Source: Bacteroidota bacterium | Lineage (GTDB): Bacteria > Bacteroidota > Bacteroidia > Chitinophagales > Chitinophagaceae | Reading direction: 5' to 3' | DNA length: 7,905 bases | Assembly: GCA_021824855.1 (NCBI GenBank) | Contig: JAKAJX010000146.1 | Span: 1 to 7,905, forward strand | Shown: one piece after another, positions 6,888 through 7,905 of the stretch | How the letters are laid out: every line of letters starts with the position of its first letter | How positions within the stretch are numbered: the first letter of the stretch is position 1 | Notes under the pieces: generated by a model | Told to the model about the DNA's origin: nothing | What the model saw: only the letters and a program-made list of their open reading frames with translations | The model's database searches: none | Translations under genes and position numbers: made by a program

Positions 6888-7223
6888 TTATTCTCCTAAA
6901 AATTGCGATTGATCGGGTAGTGTAATTTCAATTTCGCCATTGCCTTCTAATAAAACACATTGGCAGCCCAACCTTGAATTTAATTTCGGACTAATGGCTC
7001 TATCAATAAAATCTTCTTCTTTATCGCTTAACTCTTCAATAAAATCCGTGCCGGAGTTAATGTATAAATGACAGGTACTACAAGCACAAACGCCACCACA
7101 GTTATGATGTAAGTTAATGTTGTTATCTAATAATATTTCTAATAAACTATCTCCCGATTTAATTTCAGTTAAGGTTATCGGTTGTAATTCTTTCTCTTCA
7201 AAGTTTACTTTTATTGTGTACAT
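6888..7223 (-). CDS. fdx: 2Fe-2S ferredoxin, adrenodoxin/Isc type
   Basis: This is an electron carrier of the adrenodoxin class; the Isc-type members supply electrons during Fe-S cluster assembly. The 111-aa product has cluster cysteines C42, C48, C51 and C87, with the same spacing and numbering as E. coli Fdx, in HNCGGVCACSTCH and SRLGCQC; two further cysteines, C46 and C89, lie beside them. Other family marks are the acidic loop LSDKEEDFIDRA before the last ligand. The ATG at 7223 was chosen; a longer frame can only begin at a TTG (7244) and would start inside the promoter element. It heads the minus-strand run and is followed closely by iscX. Because iscS, iscU and hscAB are absent from the window, a role with another Fe-S system such as Suf is equally possible. 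Confidence 0.93.
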   Translation of the reverse strand: MYTIKVNFEEKELQPITLTEIKSGDSLLEILLDNNINLHHNCGGVCACSTCHLYINSGTDFIEELSDKEEDFIDRAISPKLNSRLGCQCVLLEGNGEIEITLPDQSQFLGE

Positions 7224-7241
7224 ACCTACTATATTTCGTTG

Positions 7242-7249
7242 CAAAAGTA
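7242..7249 (-). promoter_or_regulatory. -7 promoter box for fdx and the genes after it
   Basis: On the minus strand TACTTTTG matches the Bacteroidota -7 consensus TAnnTTTG exactly and is followed by CA. It ends 18 bp before the fdx ATG, predicting a leader of only about ten nucleotides. No convincing TTG or TTTG was seen 17-23 bp upstream, so the -33 element is weak or absent. Position and consensus together make this one of the better promoter calls in the window. Confidence 0.55.
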
Positions 7250-7259
7250 TTTTAAATAC
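7247..7259. repeat. 13-bp palindrome abutting the fdx -7 box
   Basis: GTATTT (7247-7252) and AAATAC (7254-7259) are perfect 6-bp arms around a single central base. The element overlaps the upstream edge of the fdx -7 box and could be an operator for an unidentified regulator. Short AT-rich palindromes arise often by chance, so this is only a candidate. Confidence 0.25.
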
Positions 7260-7304
7260 GCATACTTATATATATTGAGTAGCATCGAAAAAGGGAAAAC
7301 TTTG

Positions 7305-7323
7305 ATATAGTAAAAAACTATAT
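7305..7323. repeat. Perfect inverted repeat ATATAGT-A5-ACTATAT
   Basis: ATATAGT (7305-7311) and ACTATAT (7317-7323) are perfect 7-bp arms separated by five A residues. It lies about 55 bp upstream of the fdx -7 box on the divergent side. It could be a binding site for a dimeric regulator; as an RNA hairpin it would be weak, and no T-tract follows it. Confidence 0.35.
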
Positions 7324-7467
7324 ACAGCAATTTTGTGTACTTCGAAAACAATTTTATATATATTGTGCAGGAATTTTAATGGTTTAGTGCAGCATTTTTT
7401 ATTTAAAAGAGTCAATATATAATTACAGTTAATTTTTAATAAACGATTTCGGTTGCTTGCTCATAAT

Positions 7468-7501
7468 ATCCCTGTCTGGTTATTTCCGACGGGGATTTTT
7501 T
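7468..7501 (+). terminator. Strong intrinsic terminator with no visible upstream gene
   Basis: ATCCCTGTCTGG (7468-7479) pairs with CCGACGGGGAT (7486-7496), with one G-U pair and one bulged T, around the loop TTATTT, and is followed directly by a T-run (7496-7501). On the minus strand no T-run follows the stem, so the orientation is plus. It is the most GC-rich feature of the gap. Nothing coding precedes it on the plus strand inside the gap, so it ends either an untranslated RNA or readthrough, or acts as a leader attenuator for the hydrolase. Confidence 0.75.
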
Positions 7502-7531
7502 AATAAAATCACCTCCTATATTGTAAGGTCA

Positions 7532-7539
7532 TACATTTG
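7532..7539 (+). promoter_or_regulatory. Candidate -7 promoter box for the hydrolase gene
   Basis: TACATTTG matches TAnnTTTG exactly, lies downstream of the terminator and 61 bp before the hydrolase ATG, and would give a leader of about 55 nt. No TTG or TTTG sits at the usual -33 distance (the nearest, at 7521-7523, is too close). One chance match in an AT-rich gap of this size is not unlikely. Confidence 0.4.
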
Positions 7540-7588
7540 TTATTTTAATAGCTAATACCATCTTGCTTTTTATTATCATTCAATTTTT

Positions 7589-7595
7589 GGGGGAG
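7589..7595 (+). promoter_or_regulatory. Shine-Dalgarno-like site deciding the hydrolase start
   Basis: GGGGGAG ends 5 bp before the ATG at 7601. A purine-rich site this clear is unusual among the genes in this window, whose starts lack one, and it supports the ATG at 7601 over the in-frame ATGs at 7619 and 7664. Confidence 0.5.
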
Positions 7596-7600
7596 AAAGT

Positions 7601-7905
7601 ATGAATTCGGGAAAAATAATGCAAAATATAATTCTAAAGTATCATCAGCTAAGTATCAATACCATGGCTTTTTTTTCTGATAAAAAAGCGGCAAAAAAGG
7701 CCTTTAAGTTATTTTGTACACCATATATCAATAATAAAATTATTGCTAAGCCTACTTTTTTTTATGAGGCAGAGCAAGTAGCAATAGAAATGTATGGTAA
7801 AGAAATGGTTGGTTGGAAATGGAAATCTAAAAAAGAAAATGCCAAAACTGTTTTAATACTTCACGGGTTTAATAGTTGCAGTTTTAAGTTTGAAGCGTAT
7901 ATAAA
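7601..7905 (+). CDS. Alpha/beta hydrolase, N-terminal part (cut by window end)
   Basis: The frame is open from the ATG at 7601 to the window edge, giving 101 codons. The N-terminal region carries a short KKAFKLFCTP block (32-41), as seen at the start of many Bacteroidota alpha/beta hydrolases. The stretch TVLILHGFNS (83-92) is the first core beta-strand and the HGF oxyanion-hole motif of the fold. The nucleophile elbow (GxSxG), the catalytic acid and the histidine would all lie beyond the window, so catalytic competence and substrate cannot be judged. There is no signal peptide, which suggests a cytoplasmic enzyme. It is preceded by a Shine-Dalgarno-like site and a candidate -7 box, and is divergent from fdx. 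Confidence 0.85.
   Translation, partial: MNSGKIMQNIILKYHQLSINTMAFFSDKKAAKKAFKLFCTPYINNKIIAKPTFFYEAEQVAIEMYGKEMVGWKWKSKKENAKTVLILHGFNSCSFKFEAYI

Larger units (their letters stand above)
7250..7600. other. Gene-free AT-rich gap between divergent fdx and hydrolase genes
   Basis: No credible protein-coding frame was found on either strand: the few ATGs lead into stops within about 16 codons. No tRNA, rRNA or known riboswitch was recognised. The gap holds a cluster of small AT-rich inverted repeats on its left side, a strong plus-strand intrinsic terminator at 7468-7501 that follows no visible gene, the sequence ATCACCTCCT at 7508-7517 resembling the 16S rRNA anti-Shine-Dalgarno, and a -7-like box at 7532-7539. 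Confidence 0.7.

Noticed and set aside
7441..7501. tRNA or rRNA-associated element before the terminator
   Set aside because: No cloverleaf pairing, no T-loop consensus and no CCA end could be found in the preceding sequence.
7531..7579. Minus-strand 16-codon frame in the right-hand gap, followed by AGGAGG further on
   Set aside because: Too short and without a credible promoter; the AGGAGG is only the complement of the anti-Shine-Dalgarno-like segment and precedes no open frame of useful length.

Overview
The window looks like ordinary chromosome from a member of the Bacteroidota, probably close to Chitinophagales. This rests on strong A+T richness, weak use of Shine-Dalgarno sites, several matches to the Bacteroidota -7 promoter box TAnnTTTG, and gene families typical of that phylum: a DUF2851 protein, a UbiA enzyme of the geranylgeranylglycerol-phosphate type beside maf, and the characteristic LipA N-terminus. 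No mobile element, CRISPR array, tRNA or rRNA was seen.

Layout, left to right. (1) The 3' nearly complete part of pntB (+), the beta subunit of the proton-translocating transhydrogenase; its start lies outside the window. (2) A short shared terminator, then lipA (-) and, upstream of it, a secreted or outer-membrane protein of unknown function (-). The lipA promoter appears to lie at the end of that upstream gene and sits inside an inverted repeat. (3) An OsmC/Ohr-like gene (+), divergent from the envelope gene across 46 bp and overlapping its convergent neighbour by 17 bp. (4) A five-gene minus-strand run in transcription order: fdx (2Fe-2S ferredoxin), iscX, a UbiA-type prenyltransferase, maf, and a DUF2851 gene. 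The gaps are 25, 50, 4 and 51 bp, so much of this may be one operon; a good -7 box lies just upstream of fdx. (5) A gene-free AT-rich gap of about 375 bp with small inverted repeats, one strong plus-strand intrinsic terminator and a -7 box. (6) The first 101 codons of an alpha/beta hydrolase (+), cut by the window end.

Functionally the window is mostly housekeeping: NADPH supply (PntB), lipoate synthesis (LipA, an Fe-S enzyme), Fe-S cluster support (Fdx, IscX), nucleotide-pool sanitation (Maf), membrane lipid or quinone chemistry (UbiA family) and thiol-based peroxide defence (OsmC family). I did not find a clear undescribed system. The points most worth a second look are the DUF2851 protein, whose N-terminal motif layout resembles a PD-(D/E)xK nuclease-type core and which ends in a cysteine triad; the fdx-iscX pair without other visible isc genes; the possible lipA operator; and the terminator in the right-hand gap that follows no visible gene. 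Three minus-strand genes appear to start with GTG or TTG.
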